Shown here one piece after another: positions 15,834 to 24,844 of a stretch of 64,000 nt of DNA (position 1 is its first letter; the number at the start of each line of letters is the position of its first letter). This DNA is from WHTK01 sp963711035 (GTDB lineage: Bacteria > Chloroflexota > Dehalococcoidia > DSTF01 > WHTK01). The stretch lies in contig CAVQCN010000004.1 in the NCBI GenBank assembly GCA_963711035.1, forward strand, positions 133,904 to 197,903, written 5' to 3'. Position numbers and translations under genes: made by a program. Below the pieces are notes generated by a model that was given only the letters and a program-made list of their open reading frames with translations, was not told the origin of the DNA and ran no database searches.

Positions 15834-16712
15834 CTACTGCATCGTCTCCGCCATGCGGTGCAGGCGGCGGATGCGCTCCTCAATCGGCGGGTGCGTCGAG
15901 AACAGGTTGCCGAAGCCGCCCGTCGCGGCGAAGGGGTGCACGATGTACAGCGACGCGGTCGCCTGCGCGCCGGCCTTCTCTGCCATGGGCCGCATCTGCA
16001 CGCCGCTCTGCAGCTTCGAGAGAGCGCTGGCCAGCGCCTCCGGGTCGTGCAGGTACTCGGCGCCGCTCTTGTCGGCGGCGAACTCGCGCGTGCGTGAAAG
16101 CGCCATCTGCAGGATCACCGCCGCGAAGGCCGCGACGATCGACGCCAGGAAGGCGATCATGATGTTGCCGCCGTTGCGGTCGCGGCCGCCGCCCATGCCG
16201 AAGCCGCCGCCAAACAGCGCGCCCCACATCAGCATCGTCTGGATGTAGCTGATCGCACCGGCGATCGTCGCCGCAATCGAGCTGGTGAGGATGTCGCGGT
16301 TCTTGACGTGGCCCATCTCGTGGCCGATCACGGCGCGCAGCTCACGCTCCGTCAGGATGCGCTGAATGCCCGTCGTGACGGCGACGACCGCGTGCTGCGG
16401 GTTGCGGCCCGTCGCGAAGGCGTTCGGCGACTCGTTCTGCACGACGAAGACCTTCGGCTTCGGCACGCCGGCCAGCTGCGCCACCTCTGCCACGATGGCG
16501 TGCAGGCGCGGCTCCTGCTCTGACGTCACCTCGTGCGCGCCGGCCATGCGCAGCGCCAGCTTGTCCGAGAACCAGTAGGCGACGAAGTTCATCACGGCCG
16601 CGAAAATGAGCGCGATCAGCGCCAGGCCGGCCCCACCCAGCACGTAGCCCAGACCGACCAACAGACCGGTCAGAGCGCCCAACAATAGCGCCGTCTTCAA
16701 AGCGCTGTTCAT
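15834..16712 (-). CDS. htpX: Membrane zinc metalloprotease HtpX
   Basis: A 292-residue M48 peptidase that degrades misfolded membrane proteins. Two N-terminal membrane helices (ALLLGALTGLLVGLGYVLGG and ALIALIFAAVMNFVAYWF) precede the zinc motif HEMGH (about residue 133) and the third ligand in SRTREFAADKSGAEY. Two further helices lie between (YIQTMLMWGALF and IMIAFLASIVAAFAAVIL). I use ATG 16712 with GGGAGG nine bases upstream; a TTG three codons earlier is possible. It is monocistronic. Confidence 0.93.
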   Translation of the reverse strand: MNSALKTALLLGALTGLLVGLGYVLGGAGLALIALIFAAVMNFVAYWFSDKLALRMAGAHEVTSEQEPRLHAIVAEVAQLAGVPKPKVFVVQNESPNAFATGRNPQHAVVAVTTGIQRILTERELRAVIGHEMGHVKNRDILTSSIAATIAGAISYIQTMLMWGALFGGGFGMGGGRDRNGGNIMIAFLASIVAAFAAVILQMALSRTREFAADKSGAEYLHDPEALASALSKLQSGVQMRPMAEKAGAQATASLYIVHPFAATGGFGNLFSTHPPIEERIRRLHRMAETMQ

Positions 16713-16889
16713 CCTATCCAACCTCCCGGAGGCCCTCTGGCCTCATACCCAAGATCAATTATAGGCAAACGCAACGCTTCGTCGCCCAGCTTGGCGCATG
16801 TTGGTAATCTAAGAGCCGTCAAACCGCGTCGCGATGGCGCCCTTCAGCGCCCGGCGCGTCTTCAGCTTCACAGGAACGGAGACTGCTCC

Positions 16890-17765
16890 ATGAACCCATC
16901 CTCCCTCAAGGTCGGCATCCTCAGCCCCGGCGACATGGGCGGCGGCACCGGCGCCCTGCTGCACGAGAACGGCGCGGAGGTCTACACCTGCCTGGCCGGC
17001 CGCAGCGACCTCACCCGTCAGATCGCGGCCGAAGCCGGCTTCATCGACACCGAGAGCCTGGACGAGCTCGTATCTACGGTCGACCTGCTACTGTCGATCG
17101 TCGTCCCTTCATCCGCGCTCGATCTGGCAGAGCACGTCGCCGCCGCCATCCGGCGCACGGGGACGTCGCCGGTCTACGCCGACTGCAACGCGATCGCGCC
17201 CAGCACCGTCGGCGAGATCGAGAAGATCATCTCGCAGACCGGCGCCACCTTCGTCGACGCCGGCATCATCGGCGGCCCGCCGATCCGGGACCGCGCCAGC
17301 CGCTTCTACTGCTCCGGCCCGGACACGAGCACCTTCGAGCGCATGGCCCAGCACGGCATCAACGTACGCGTCGTGGGGCCGAACATCGGTCAAGCGTCCG
17401 GCCTGAAGATGGTCTACGCGGCCTCGACCAAGGGCACGATCGCGCTGTGGACCGAGCTGCTGGTCGCGGCACGCGCCATGGGCCTGGGAGACGCGCTGGC
17501 CGGCGAGCACGAGTCCAGCCCGGTCGCCGCGGCAGAGAAGCGCACCATCCCGGGCATGCCGCACAAGGCGCACCGCTGGGTGGGCGAGATGGAGGAGATC
17601 GCGAAGACGTTCGAGGATATTGGCATGACGCCACTGATCCTGCAGGGCGCCGCCGACATGTACCGCTTCATCCACTCGACGCCGTTAGGCCAGCTCACGT
17701 CGCGCGACCCGAACCCCAGCATCGAGGACATCCTCGAGACGCTGGCCTCGCACCTGCAGGGCTGA
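16890..17765 (+). CDS. NAD(P)-binding dehydrogenase, 6-phosphogluconate DH-like with DUF1932
   Basis: A 291-residue beta-hydroxyacid-dehydrogenase-like protein. The Rossmann domain starts VGILSPGDMGGGTGALLHEN (residues 8-27) where GxGxxG is replaced by SPGDMGG. The second domain is the DUF1932 type: GLKMVYAASTKGTIALWTEL carries the conserved Lys. MPHKAHRWVGEMEEIAKTFE near residues 228-247 is typical of this branch. The substrate is unknown. ATG 16890 is chosen because it sits at the beginning of the conserved fold with ACGGAG ahead. Confidence 0.85.
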   Translation: MNPSSLKVGILSPGDMGGGTGALLHENGAEVYTCLAGRSDLTRQIAAEAGFIDTESLDELVSTVDLLLSIVVPSSALDLAEHVAAAIRRTGTSPVYADCNAIAPSTVGEIEKIISQTGATFVDAGIIGGPPIRDRASRFYCSGPDTSTFERMAQHGINVRVVGPNIGQASGLKMVYAASTKGTIALWTELLVAARAMGLGDALAGEHESSPVAAAEKRTIPGMPHKAHRWVGEMEEIAKTFEDIGMTPLILQGAADMYRFIHSTPLGQLTSRDPNPSIEDILETLASHLQG

Positions 17766-17783
17766 CGGTTACGGTCTAGAGAA

Positions 17784-18599
17784 TCAGGAGGCGCTGCGGG
17801 CGAAGCCGCGGGGGCCGGGCGTCGAGTTGTCGCTGGCCGATTCGCGGCACAGCTGGCGGGCGCGACGGAAGAGCGATTCGCCGTCGGTGCCATCGACGCG
17901 GTAGGTCGCGATGCCGCAGTTGCACCAGTAGTTGCCCAGCGCCTGCACCAGCTTGCTGACGAAAGCGTGGGCCATCTCCTGGTTGTGGGCCGGCAGCGTG
18001 AAGACATACTCGTTCGAGTTGAGGTTGAACTGCTGGCCGATGGTCTTCGCCTGACTGACGAGCAGGTGCGCCACTTCGACTGCCATCTTCTCGGTTCGGG
18101 GCAGAGACGAGCCGCCGCCCGGCAGGTTGACCTCCAACCACACGAGGCTGATTTCCAGCCCCTCGCGCCGGGCGCGCGCCACCTCTTCCTGGAAGTGAAG
18201 CATGAAGTGCACCTGCTGGAAGCTGCCCGGGGAATCCTGCCGCAGACTGGTGACCTTCGCCTCGGAGACGGCGACAGGCTCAGGGTCTGACGCCTGAGGT
18301 TTGCTGAGACGGCGTCCCAGCCGGCGCGAGTTCGCTTCTGAGTCGGCCTGCCACCGCTCGTCCTCGGTCATGATACTCGTCACCATGACGAGCATCGCAG
18401 CGCCGTAAATCAGCATCAGCAGCAACGAAACGAGACTGACGACGATGTTGCTAATGACCAGCACGCCGGCCAGATTCCAGACGGTGATGACGAGGGGGCC
18501 GGCGAGTCCAACGCGAATCAGGAGCTTCGTCTGATCCGGTTCTCGTCGGAAAGGCGCGAGGAAGGATTCGAGTCGTTCCTGCATCTCAATGACCTGCAT
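17784..18599 (-). CDS. Membrane protein with degenerate GGDEF-like domain
   Basis: A 271-residue protein. Two membrane helices (LLIRVGLAGPLVITVWNLAG and IVVSLVSLLLMLIYGAAMLV, about residues 24-75) are followed by a linker and a C-terminal domain with the nucleotide-cyclase layout. Where diguanylate cyclases have GGDEF it reads NSNEYVF, so catalysis is unlikely. The end GIATYRVDGTDGESLFRRAR matches the cyclase C-terminal pattern. It may be a c-di-GMP-less signalling or scaffold protein. Start ATG 18599 is uncertain. Confidence 0.65.
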   Translation of the reverse strand: MQVIEMQERLESFLAPFRREPDQTKLLIRVGLAGPLVITVWNLAGVLVISNIVVSLVSLLLMLIYGAAMLVMVTSIMTEDERWQADSEANSRRLGRRLSKPQASDPEPVAVSEAKVTSLRQDSPGSFQQVHFMLHFQEEVARARREGLEISLVWLEVNLPGGGSSLPRTEKMAVEVAHLLVSQAKTIGQQFNLNSNEYVFTLPAHNQEMAHAFVSKLVQALGNYWCNCGIATYRVDGTDGESLFRRARQLCRESASDNSTPGPRGFARSAS

Positions 18600-18727
18600 A
18601 AGGGTCGGCCGTTGTTCACCGGTTCCGTAGGGTTTGCGGGCGAAAAAGCATAGTCTTCGCCTACGCATTTCATATGCCAGGCGCCCTCATCCGAAGCCAC
18701 CGCCGGTGATAGGATTGCGGGCGACGC

Positions 18728-19816
18728 ATGAGCGAGAACCACCGTTCCTACCGCATCGTCGTCCTGCGCGGCGACGGCATCGGCCCCGAAATCGTCGATG
18801 CCACGCTGGCCGTGCTCGACGCCACGTCGACGCGCCTGAACTTGCGATTCGACTTCGACTTCCACGAAGGCGGCGCGGCCCTGTACGAGCGCGAGGGCAC
18901 ACAGCTGCGTCCGGCCAGCCTGCAGGCGATCCGCGAAGCCGACGCGACGCTGAAGGGACCGGTAGGCCTGCCGGACGTACGCCTGCCGGACGGTACCGAG
19001 GCCGGCATGCTCGGCGGCGTGCTGCGCATCGGTCTCGATACCTACGCCAACGTGCGACCCATCAGGCTGCTGCCCAACGTCGAGGCGCCGATCAAGGCAA
19101 AGCCCGGCGAGATCGACTACGTGATCGTGCGTGAGAACACGGAGGGCATGTACCTCTCGCGCGGCAAAGGCATCGGCACCGACCAGGCGATGGCCGACAC
19201 GATGCTGATCACCCGCAAAGGCACGGAGCGCGTGGTGCGCTACGCGTTCGAGCTGGCCCGCAAGCGCAACGGCGCGCCCTCGGACGGCAAGCGGCGCGTC
19301 ACCTGCGTCGACAAGAGCAACGTGCTGGCATCGCACGCCTTCTTCCGCCGCGTGTACGACGAGGTAGCAGAGCGCTACCCCGACGTCGAACGCGAGTACG
19401 TCTACGCCGACGCGGCGGCGCAGGCGCTGGTCATGCGGCCGCAGACGTTCGACGTGCTGGTAATGGAGAACTTCCTCGGCGACATCCTCTCCGATCTGGG
19501 CGGCGGCACCGTCGGCGGCATCGGCCTCTGCCCCTCCGGCAACATCGGCGACGGCCCGGCCTACTTCGAGCCCATCCACGGCTCGGCGCCGGACATCGCC
19601 GGCCAGGACCGCGCCAACCCCATCGCGCAGGTGCTGACTGCAGCACAGATGCTGGAGCACCTTGGTGAGCCCCGTGCCGCAGCGCTGATCCAGGGCGCCG
19701 TCACGCAGGCCCTGGCGAGCGGCCGGCTGCGCATCGAAGCAAACGGTCAGCCGGCCGACGGCACGAAGGCCGCGGGGAAGGTAATTGCGGCGCTCGTGGG
19801 CGAGATCGACATCTAG
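18728..19816 (+). CDS. Isocitrate/isopropylmalate dehydrogenase family enzyme
   Basis: A 362-residue NAD(P)-dependent decarboxylating dehydrogenase. The family opens with IVVLRGDGIGPEIVDATL (residues 10-27), the substrate loop reads VRENTEGMYLSRGKG (about 135-149), the catalytic Lys lies in CVDKSNVLASH, and metal-binding Asp residues are in ENFLGDILSDLGGG. GSAPDIAGQDRANP is the NAD-site motif. The loop after ENTEG resembles tartrate/D-malate or homoisocitrate enzymes as much as LeuB. No leuA, leuC or leuD is nearby, so I do not name it leuB. Confidence 0.88.
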   Translation: MSENHRSYRIVVLRGDGIGPEIVDATLAVLDATSTRLNLRFDFDFHEGGAALYEREGTQLRPASLQAIREADATLKGPVGLPDVRLPDGTEAGMLGGVLRIGLDTYANVRPIRLLPNVEAPIKAKPGEIDYVIVRENTEGMYLSRGKGIGTDQAMADTMLITRKGTERVVRYAFELARKRNGAPSDGKRRVTCVDKSNVLASHAFFRRVYDEVAERYPDVEREYVYADAAAQALVMRPQTFDVLVMENFLGDILSDLGGGTVGGIGLCPSGNIGDGPAYFEPIHGSAPDIAGQDRANPIAQVLTAAQMLEHLGEPRAAALIQGAVTQALASGRLRIEANGQPADGTKAAGKVIAALVGEIDI

Positions 19817-19839
19817 ACAACGCCATGTCACACGACGAC

Positions 19840-19900
19840 GAACCCGTGGGGGACGGAGCTGAAGCTGCGTCCCTACGACTGCATCCCTCCGACCGGCATG
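19840..19900. repeat. Short palindromic intergenic element
   Basis: GGGGGACGGAGCTGAAGCTG and CGTCCCTAC (about 19851-19879) form an imperfect inverted repeat of the GTAGGGACG/CGTCCC kind. It lies in the gap between the dehydrogenase and the LmbE-type gene. Confidence 0.4.
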
Positions 19901-19983
19901 CCTCGCATCAAGACGATGACGATGCCAGAATGAAATGAAGGCTGTCGCCTGACGGCTGATTGCTCCTAGCTAAGAGATCGATC

Positions 19984-20715
19984 ATGACCTCAAACCTCGA
20001 AGGCCTCTCGCACCTGGCCCCTGAAGCGGACGAGGGCGAGAAGCGCGCCCTCGTCATCGCCGCCCACCCAGACGACGCCGACTTCGGCGCCGCCGGCACC
20101 GTCCATCTCTGGACGCAGCAGGGCTGGGAGTTCTTCTACCTGGTCTGCACCAACGGCGCCAAGGGCAGCGACGACGAGTCGATCACGCCGCAGCAGCTGA
20201 TCGAGATGCGCCGCCAGGAGCAGCGCGACGCCGCCCAGATCCTCGGCGTGAAGGACGTCTTCTTCCTCGACAACGAAGACGGCGAGCTGACGCCGAACCG
20301 GCAGTTCCTCGGCGACGTCGTGCGGCTGATCCGGCAGCTCCGCCCCAGCGCTGTCTTCACGCACGACCCGGAGTCGATCATCATCAACGACGCCTTCATC
20401 AACCACAGCGACCACCGCGCCACCGGCCTCACGGCGGTCGACGCGATCTATCCCGCGGCGCGCGACCGCCTCAACTTCCCGGAGCACATCCGCGAGGGCC
20501 TGCAGCCGCACAAGGTGCGCAACATCTACATCTGGACGGGCGACAAAGCCAACCACCAGGTGGACATCACCGACGCAATCGAGACGAAGGTGGCGGCGCT
20601 GCGCGCCCACACCTCGCAGTTCAGTGAGGACTTCATCCGCCGCATGCTGGAGGTGTGGAAGACGCCTGAGGGGCGCTACATCGAGCCCTTCCGACGCGTC
20701 CAGCTGCCGTACTAG
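19984..20715 (+). CDS. PIG-L/LmbE family deacetylase
   Basis: A 243-residue zinc-dependent N-acetylglucosaminyl-type deacetylase. The metal motif AAHPDDADFGAAGT is at residues 26-39 and the third ligand lies in NHSDHRATG (about 139-147). Relatives act on GlcNAc-inositol (MshB), bacillithiol precursors or antibiotics. The ATG at 19984 is eight codons after an upstream TTG. It is not next to mshA or bshA-like genes, so the substrate is open. Confidence 0.9.
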   Translation: MTSNLEGLSHLAPEADEGEKRALVIAAHPDDADFGAAGTVHLWTQQGWEFFYLVCTNGAKGSDDESITPQQLIEMRRQEQRDAAQILGVKDVFFLDNEDGELTPNRQFLGDVVRLIRQLRPSAVFTHDPESIIINDAFINHSDHRATGLTAVDAIYPAARDRLNFPEHIREGLQPHKVRNIYIWTGDKANHQVDITDAIETKVAALRAHTSQFSEDFIRRMLEVWKTPEGRYIEPFRRVQLPY

Positions 20716-20739
20716 ATGCCGGCCGCCACCGACGACGTC

Positions 20740-20900
20740 GTCATTCTGAGCGAAGCGAAGAATCTGGCCCCCGACTGACCACGTTGCGTACTAGCCGAGC
20801 CCAAAAACGGGAGAGGCCAGGGGCAACGGTTACCGAGAAGCGTTAGCGTCAGCAAGAAGCGTTGTCCGAGGGAGATGCCTCGCGGCGCTCAGCATGACAG
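20740..20900. repeat. CTGAGCG-type dispersed palindromes
   Basis: GTCATTCTGAGCGAAGCGAA and GAATCTGG (20740-20767) and CCGAGGGAGATGCCTCGCGG and CGCTCAGCATGACA (20866-20899) occupy the gap before the Nudix gene in opposite orientations. Confidence 0.75.
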
Positions 20901-20972
20901 CGCTCTCCCGCCCTGCGCTCAGCTTCACCCAAACGGCCCCGCCCTTCACGACTCGGGTACACTGAATACGTC

Positions 20973-21491
20973 ATGGTGAGCTACTGCACGCAATGCGGCA
21001 CGGCAGTCGAAGAACGCCTCGCGTTCGGCAAGATGCGGGCCGTCTGCCCCAACTGCGAGACGGTGCACTTCGAGGACCCGAAAGTCGCGGTCGGGGTCGT
21101 CGTGGATGACGGCAACGGGCGCATCGTGCTCGGCAAGCGCAACCACGAGCCGAAGATGGGCTGCTGGTCCTTCCCCTCCGGCTTCGTCGACGTAGGCGAG
21201 ATCCTGGAAGACGCCGCTGTGCGCGAGGTCGAGGAAGAGACGGGCCTCAAGGTGCGCATCGATCGCCTGCTCGGCGTCTACTCGACGCAGGGCGAGCGCA
21301 CGATCTTCATCGCCTACGCGGGCTCGATCGTCGGCGGCGTCATGGAAGCCGGCGACGAGTGCTTCGAGGTCGCAGCGTTCCCGCCGGACGCGCTGCCAGA
21401 CCTGGCGTTCCCGCACGACGAGACGATCCTGCGCGCCTGGGCCTACGGCGGCCTGCCGACCCACGCTTACCTCAAGACGACGCCATCTTGA
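20973..21491 (+). CDS. Nudix hydrolase with N-terminal zinc ribbon
   Basis: A 172-residue protein. An N-terminal zinc ribbon (YCTQCG at residues 4-9 and CPNCE at 25-29) resembles that of NudC-type or ADP-ribose/NADH pyrophosphatases. The Nudix box GFVDVGEILEDAAVREVEEE followed by TGL is at about 67-89 with all catalytic Glu and the REVEE core. It probably hydrolyses a nucleoside diphosphate linked to another group. It stands alone between two repeat-filled gaps. Confidence 0.9.
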   Translation: MVSYCTQCGTAVEERLAFGKMRAVCPNCETVHFEDPKVAVGVVVDDGNGRIVLGKRNHEPKMGCWSFPSGFVDVGEILEDAAVREVEEETGLKVRIDRLLGVYSTQGERTIFIAYAGSIVGGVMEAGDECFEVAAFPPDALPDLAFPHDETILRAWAYGGLPTHAYLKTTPS

Positions 21492-21550
21492 TCTGAGCCC
21501 GGTCACGCCCCGATATACGTCTTGCCACGCGCTGGGAATGATTCACGTCC

Positions 21551-21735
21551 TGTCATGCTGAGAGCGCGAAGCATCCCCGGCAATTCAACGATGCATCGTC
21601 CACAGCACTTGCGCGGCTAAGACAACGCAGGCCGCGTGGTTCTCACGACGCTCCGGCCGCGTTGCCCGCGCGAAGCCTTCGATATCCGTACCGAGTGATG
21701 AGCGGAAGATGCTTCGCTGCGCTCAGCATGACAAG
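21551..21735. repeat. CTGAGCG-type dispersed palindromes
   Basis: TGTCATGCTGAGAGCGCGAA and GCATCCCCGG (21551-21580) and GAAGATGCTTCGCTGCGCTC and AGCATGACA (21705-21733) lie in opposite orientation in the gap between the Nudix and histidine kinase genes. The second copy is immediately beyond the kinase stop codon. Confidence 0.75.
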
Positions 21736-21753
21736 AGGGGGTCGCGCTGACGG

Positions 21754-23268
21754 CTAGCTGCTGAGGACGAGCTCGATGGCGTCGCGCAGGGGGCCGATCT
21801 TGAAGGGCTTCGAGAGTACCGGGTTGTCGACGCGCTGCAGGAAGGCGCGCGTGTCCGGGCTGACCGTATCGCCTGTGATGAAGACGATGCGCCGCGCCTG
21901 CTCCGGGTCGCGTTCGCGCACCTGGCGATAGAACGAGGCGCCATCGAGGCCCGGCATCTTCATGTCGGTGATGATCACATCGAAGCTTTCCTGCGCCACC
22001 AGTTCGGCCGCCTCGAGGCCGCTGCGGGCCAGCGTCACGGCGTGACGGTCGAGGCGCAGGATGTCATGCAGCAGCAGCCGAATGCTCTCTTCGTCGTCCA
22101 CGACCAGGATACGGCGGCCGCTGATGGCAGGCGGCAGGTTGACGTCGCCGGCCGCACCGCCGGGGCGCGTCTCAATCTCGCGCTCATCGCCACTGCTGAG
22201 GGGCAGGTCGATGGTAAAGACGGCGCCGCCGGAAGGAGCGTTCTCGGTCCAGATGCGGCCGCCGTGCTCGTCGATGATGCTGTAGCAGATCGTCAGACCC
22301 AGACCGGTGCCCTCGCCCGCCTCTTTCGTCGTGAAGAAGGGATCGAAGATGCGCCGCTGCGCCTCCGGCGGGATGCCGGGGCCGTCATCGGCGATCGAGA
22401 CGCGTACGCCTTCCGGCGTGCCATGCGTGATCACGGTAAGCTTGCCGCCGCCGTGGCCCTCGATCATGGCCTGCTCGGCGTTCTTGATCAGGTTGAAGAA
22501 GACCTGCTGCACCTGGTCCGGGTCGGCCCAGACCTTCGGCATACGTGTATCGAGGGTCATGTCGAGGCCGATGTTGCGGATCGTGAAGTCGTAGCTGCGC
22601 AGCTCCAGCACCCGCTGCAGCAGCGCGTTGACGTCGCACATCTCTTTCGTGGGACGGCGCCGGCGCGCGAAGGAGAGCAGATTCTGCACGATCTTGGCAG
22701 CGCGCTCCGCCTCGCCGTAGATAGTCTGTATCTGGGTCCGCACGGTATCGTCCAGCTCCCGCGCCAGCAGCAACTGCGCGAAGCCCATCACGCCGGTGAG
22801 CGGGTTGTTGAGCTCGTGCGCCACGCCGGAGACGAGCTGGCCGACGCTGGCCATCTTCTCCGACTGCAGCAGGCGCTCCTGCAGGAGACGCTCGTCCGTG
22901 TGGTCGCGCAGCGCGACGATACCGCCGCCGAAATCCGGCACGGCAGCGGCGGAGATGTGACGCGAGTCGGCAGTGAGCGGCGCTTCGATCGCTTTGGGCG
23001 CCTTGCCGTCGAAGCTCATGGCCTCCTTGACCGCTTGCGGCGCGAGGCCGCCGGGAGCGCCGCCGAGCGCCTTGAGGAACGAAGCTCCGGATTCGTTGAT
23101 CGGCCAACAGAGAGAAGCGCGGTCGACGCGGATCAGGCCGACACCAACCAGATCGGCGAGGCGCAGCAAGGCGACGGTCGTCGATGCCGGCGAAGATGTC
23201 GAAGCAGGAGACGATTGCGGAAGCTGTGCGTCAGCGCCGTCGGAGATCGTTTGGGATGCGAGAGTCAT
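21754..23268 (-). CDS. Hybrid sensor histidine kinase with C-terminal receiver
   Basis: A 504-residue soluble two-component protein. A PAS-like sensor region covers about residues 30-125. The HisKA H-box is VSGVAHELNNPLTGVMGFAQ (about 147-166). The ATPase has the N-box FNLIKNAEQAM, DDGPGIPPEAQ (G1) and GEGTGLGLTICYSII (G2). A receiver follows at about 385-500 with DDEES, phospho-acceptor Asp in VIITDMKMPGLDG and Lys in VLSKPFK. There is no membrane helix, so it senses a cytoplasmic cue. A GGAGGAGGGAGG precedes the ATG. The two response regulators further on are candidate partners. Confidence 0.92.
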   Translation of the reverse strand: MTLASQTISDGADAQLPQSSPASTSSPASTTVALLRLADLVGVGLIRVDRASLCWPINESGASFLKALGGAPGGLAPQAVKEAMSFDGKAPKAIEAPLTADSRHISAAAVPDFGGGIVALRDHTDERLLQERLLQSEKMASVGQLVSGVAHELNNPLTGVMGFAQLLLARELDDTVRTQIQTIYGEAERAAKIVQNLLSFARRRRPTKEMCDVNALLQRVLELRSYDFTIRNIGLDMTLDTRMPKVWADPDQVQQVFFNLIKNAEQAMIEGHGGGKLTVITHGTPEGVRVSIADDGPGIPPEAQRRIFDPFFTTKEAGEGTGLGLTICYSIIDEHGGRIWTENAPSGGAVFTIDLPLSSGDEREIETRPGGAAGDVNLPPAISGRRILVVDDEESIRLLLHDILRLDRHAVTLARSGLEAAELVAQESFDVIITDMKMPGLDGASFYRQVRERDPEQARRIVFITGDTVSPDTRAFLQRVDNPVLSKPFKIGPLRDAIELVLSS

Positions 23269-23352
23269 GGTGCCCTCCCTCCTCCATTACGGAGTAAGGA
23301 TTGCGCTCCCGCCAGGCGCGCTTAGACAGTAGCACATCTGATCGGCGCTGGA

Positions 23353-23799
23353 CTATACACGGGTCCAGATCGGGCGGCGCTCCCAGCAGTGGGAGCAAAG
23401 GGTGGCCATACGCGAAACCTGCTCCAGGCCGCTGCCTGTTATCTCCTCATGCGTCTCGAGGTGGCGATAGCAGAAGTAGGCGCGGCAGCGAGCGCACTGG
23501 CCTTCCGGCAGCTGGTCGCAGTCCGGCAGGCCGCACTTGCCGCCGCCGTTGCGAGAGACGACGAAGTCCTTGTACTGCAGATGGACGCGAAGATCGTCGC
23601 GCTTGGCCACGCAATTCTTGCGGCTGCAGATCTCCTCGCCGTGGTCGCGGACCTCGCCGTGATCGGCGCAGAAGGTACGGCCACAGTACACGCAGAGCCC
23701 GATAGGTGCTCCCTTGCACTTGGAGAAGCGAGCTTTCAGACCTTCATTGACTTCGCAGCCATCTGCGAGAAGCGGCGGCATACCGTCTGATCGTCTCAT
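23353..23799 (-). CDS. Cysteine-rich zinc-finger protein
   Basis: A 148-residue protein packed with CxxC and CxxH pairs: CVYCGRTFCADH, CSRKNC, CGLPDC, CARCRAYFCYRH and CSHC. The first and fourth clusters resemble B-box or AN1-like zinc fingers that mediate protein contact. It has no membrane part or catalytic motif. It is upstream of the kinase gene on the same strand, 84 bases away, and divergent from the sigma factor gene, so it may be an accessory of this signalling cluster. The start may be TTG 23820 instead. Confidence 0.7.
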   Translation of the reverse strand: MRRSDGMPPLLADGCEVNEGLKARFSKCKGAPIGLCVYCGRTFCADHGEVRDHGEEICSRKNCVAKRDDLRVHLQYKDFVVSRNGGGKCGLPDCDQLPEGQCARCRAYFCYRHLETHEEITGSGLEQVSRMATLCSHCWERRPIWTRV

Positions 23800-23995
23800 A
23801 TGGAGTGCCCTGCTGTCCAAACCGGCGGGGCCGAAGATGGGTAACTTCCCGGCCGAGATTAGCAGAAGATGAGTGGCGATTAGGCGAACGCGTCCCTACC
23901 GCTACGGGAATCCCTCATGGGAGGTTCACGCCTCGCAAGCGATACTGGCCGAGTTGGAACAACTAGTCACCAGTTCCGCGTGGAGGAGACGGCCC

Positions 23996-24844
23996 TTGTC
24001 AACGATTGCCGCAGAAGCAACTGACGCACATCCCGAACCCGAGGATGTTTTCGACCTCGATAGCGACGCCCTGCCCGAGGACTTGTACGTACCGGAGACG
24101 GTTCCCTCGCCCCAGTCGAGCGAGGAAGAGCTGACAAAGACGGTGCAGGATTACATGCCGTTGGTCCGCCACGCCGTCAATCGCGTGACGGCCGGCGCCA
24201 GCCAATCCAGCATCCTGCAGTACGAGGACATGGTCAGCTGCGGCGTCCAGGGCCTGCTAGAAGCACATCGCACCTACGACCCAAATCGCGGCGCCAAGTT
24301 CTCCACCTACGCCCTGCCTCGTATCCGCGGCGCCATCCTCGACGCCCTGCGGGCCGCGCATCCGCTGCCGCGCTCGCTGCAGAAGATGTCCTCCGACATC
24401 GAGAAGGCGCTCAGCGCCCTGTACGCGGAACTGGGCCGCACGCCGACGAAGGCAGAGCTGGCCGCGAAGCTCCGCATTCCGCTGGGCGAGTTGCTCAGCG
24501 CTGTTCAGGCCACCAGCATCCGCGTCCTGTCGCTGGAGAGCCTGGCCGACCTGACAACGAACGGCTCCACGGAGAAGCTCGTCGAGATGGCCGATGACGA
24601 CCCCGGCGTCGACCCGCATTCCGTCACCCACCGCGAGCTCCTGCGCGGTCAGCTACTCAAGGCAATCGAAAACCTGCCGGAGCGCGAGCGGGAGATCATC
24701 CGTCTCTACTACATCGAATCGCAGTCCCTGAAGAGCATCGGCAGCGCCATGGCGATCTCGGAATCGAGAGCATCCCAGCTGCGTCATCGCGCCATCCGGC
24801 GCCTGCGCGGCGCGCTCACCGACGAACTGGCCGAGGCAGCCTGA
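23996..24844 (+). CDS. FliA/WhiG-type RNA polymerase sigma factor
   Basis: A sigma-28-class factor of 282 residues from the TTG at 23996, which has GGAGGAG seven bases upstream. A GTG at 23873 would add 41 poorly conserved residues. Region 2 reads MPLVRHAVNRV to AKFSTYALPRIRGAILDALR, region 3 covers ELGRTPTKAELAAKLRIP, and region 4 reads LPEREREIIRLYYIESQSLK then ISESRASQLRHRAIRRLR. Such factors drive motility, sporulation or development genes. No flagellar gene or FlgM is in the window. Its stop codon is directly followed by the next start. Confidence 0.9.
   Translation: MSTIAAEATDAHPEPEDVFDLDSDALPEDLYVPETVPSPQSSEEELTKTVQDYMPLVRHAVNRVTAGASQSSILQYEDMVSCGVQGLLEAHRTYDPNRGAKFSTYALPRIRGAILDALRAAHPLPRSLQKMSSDIEKALSALYAELGRTPTKAELAAKLRIPLGELLSAVQATSIRVLSLESLADLTTNGSTEKLVEMADDDPGVDPHSVTHRELLRGQLLKAIENLPEREREIIRLYYIESQSLKSIGSAMAISESRASQLRHRAIRRLRGALTDELAEAA

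Noticed and set aside
18728..19816. Naming the dehydrogenase leuB
   Set aside because: No leucine pathway neighbour, and loop residues fit other members of the family equally well.
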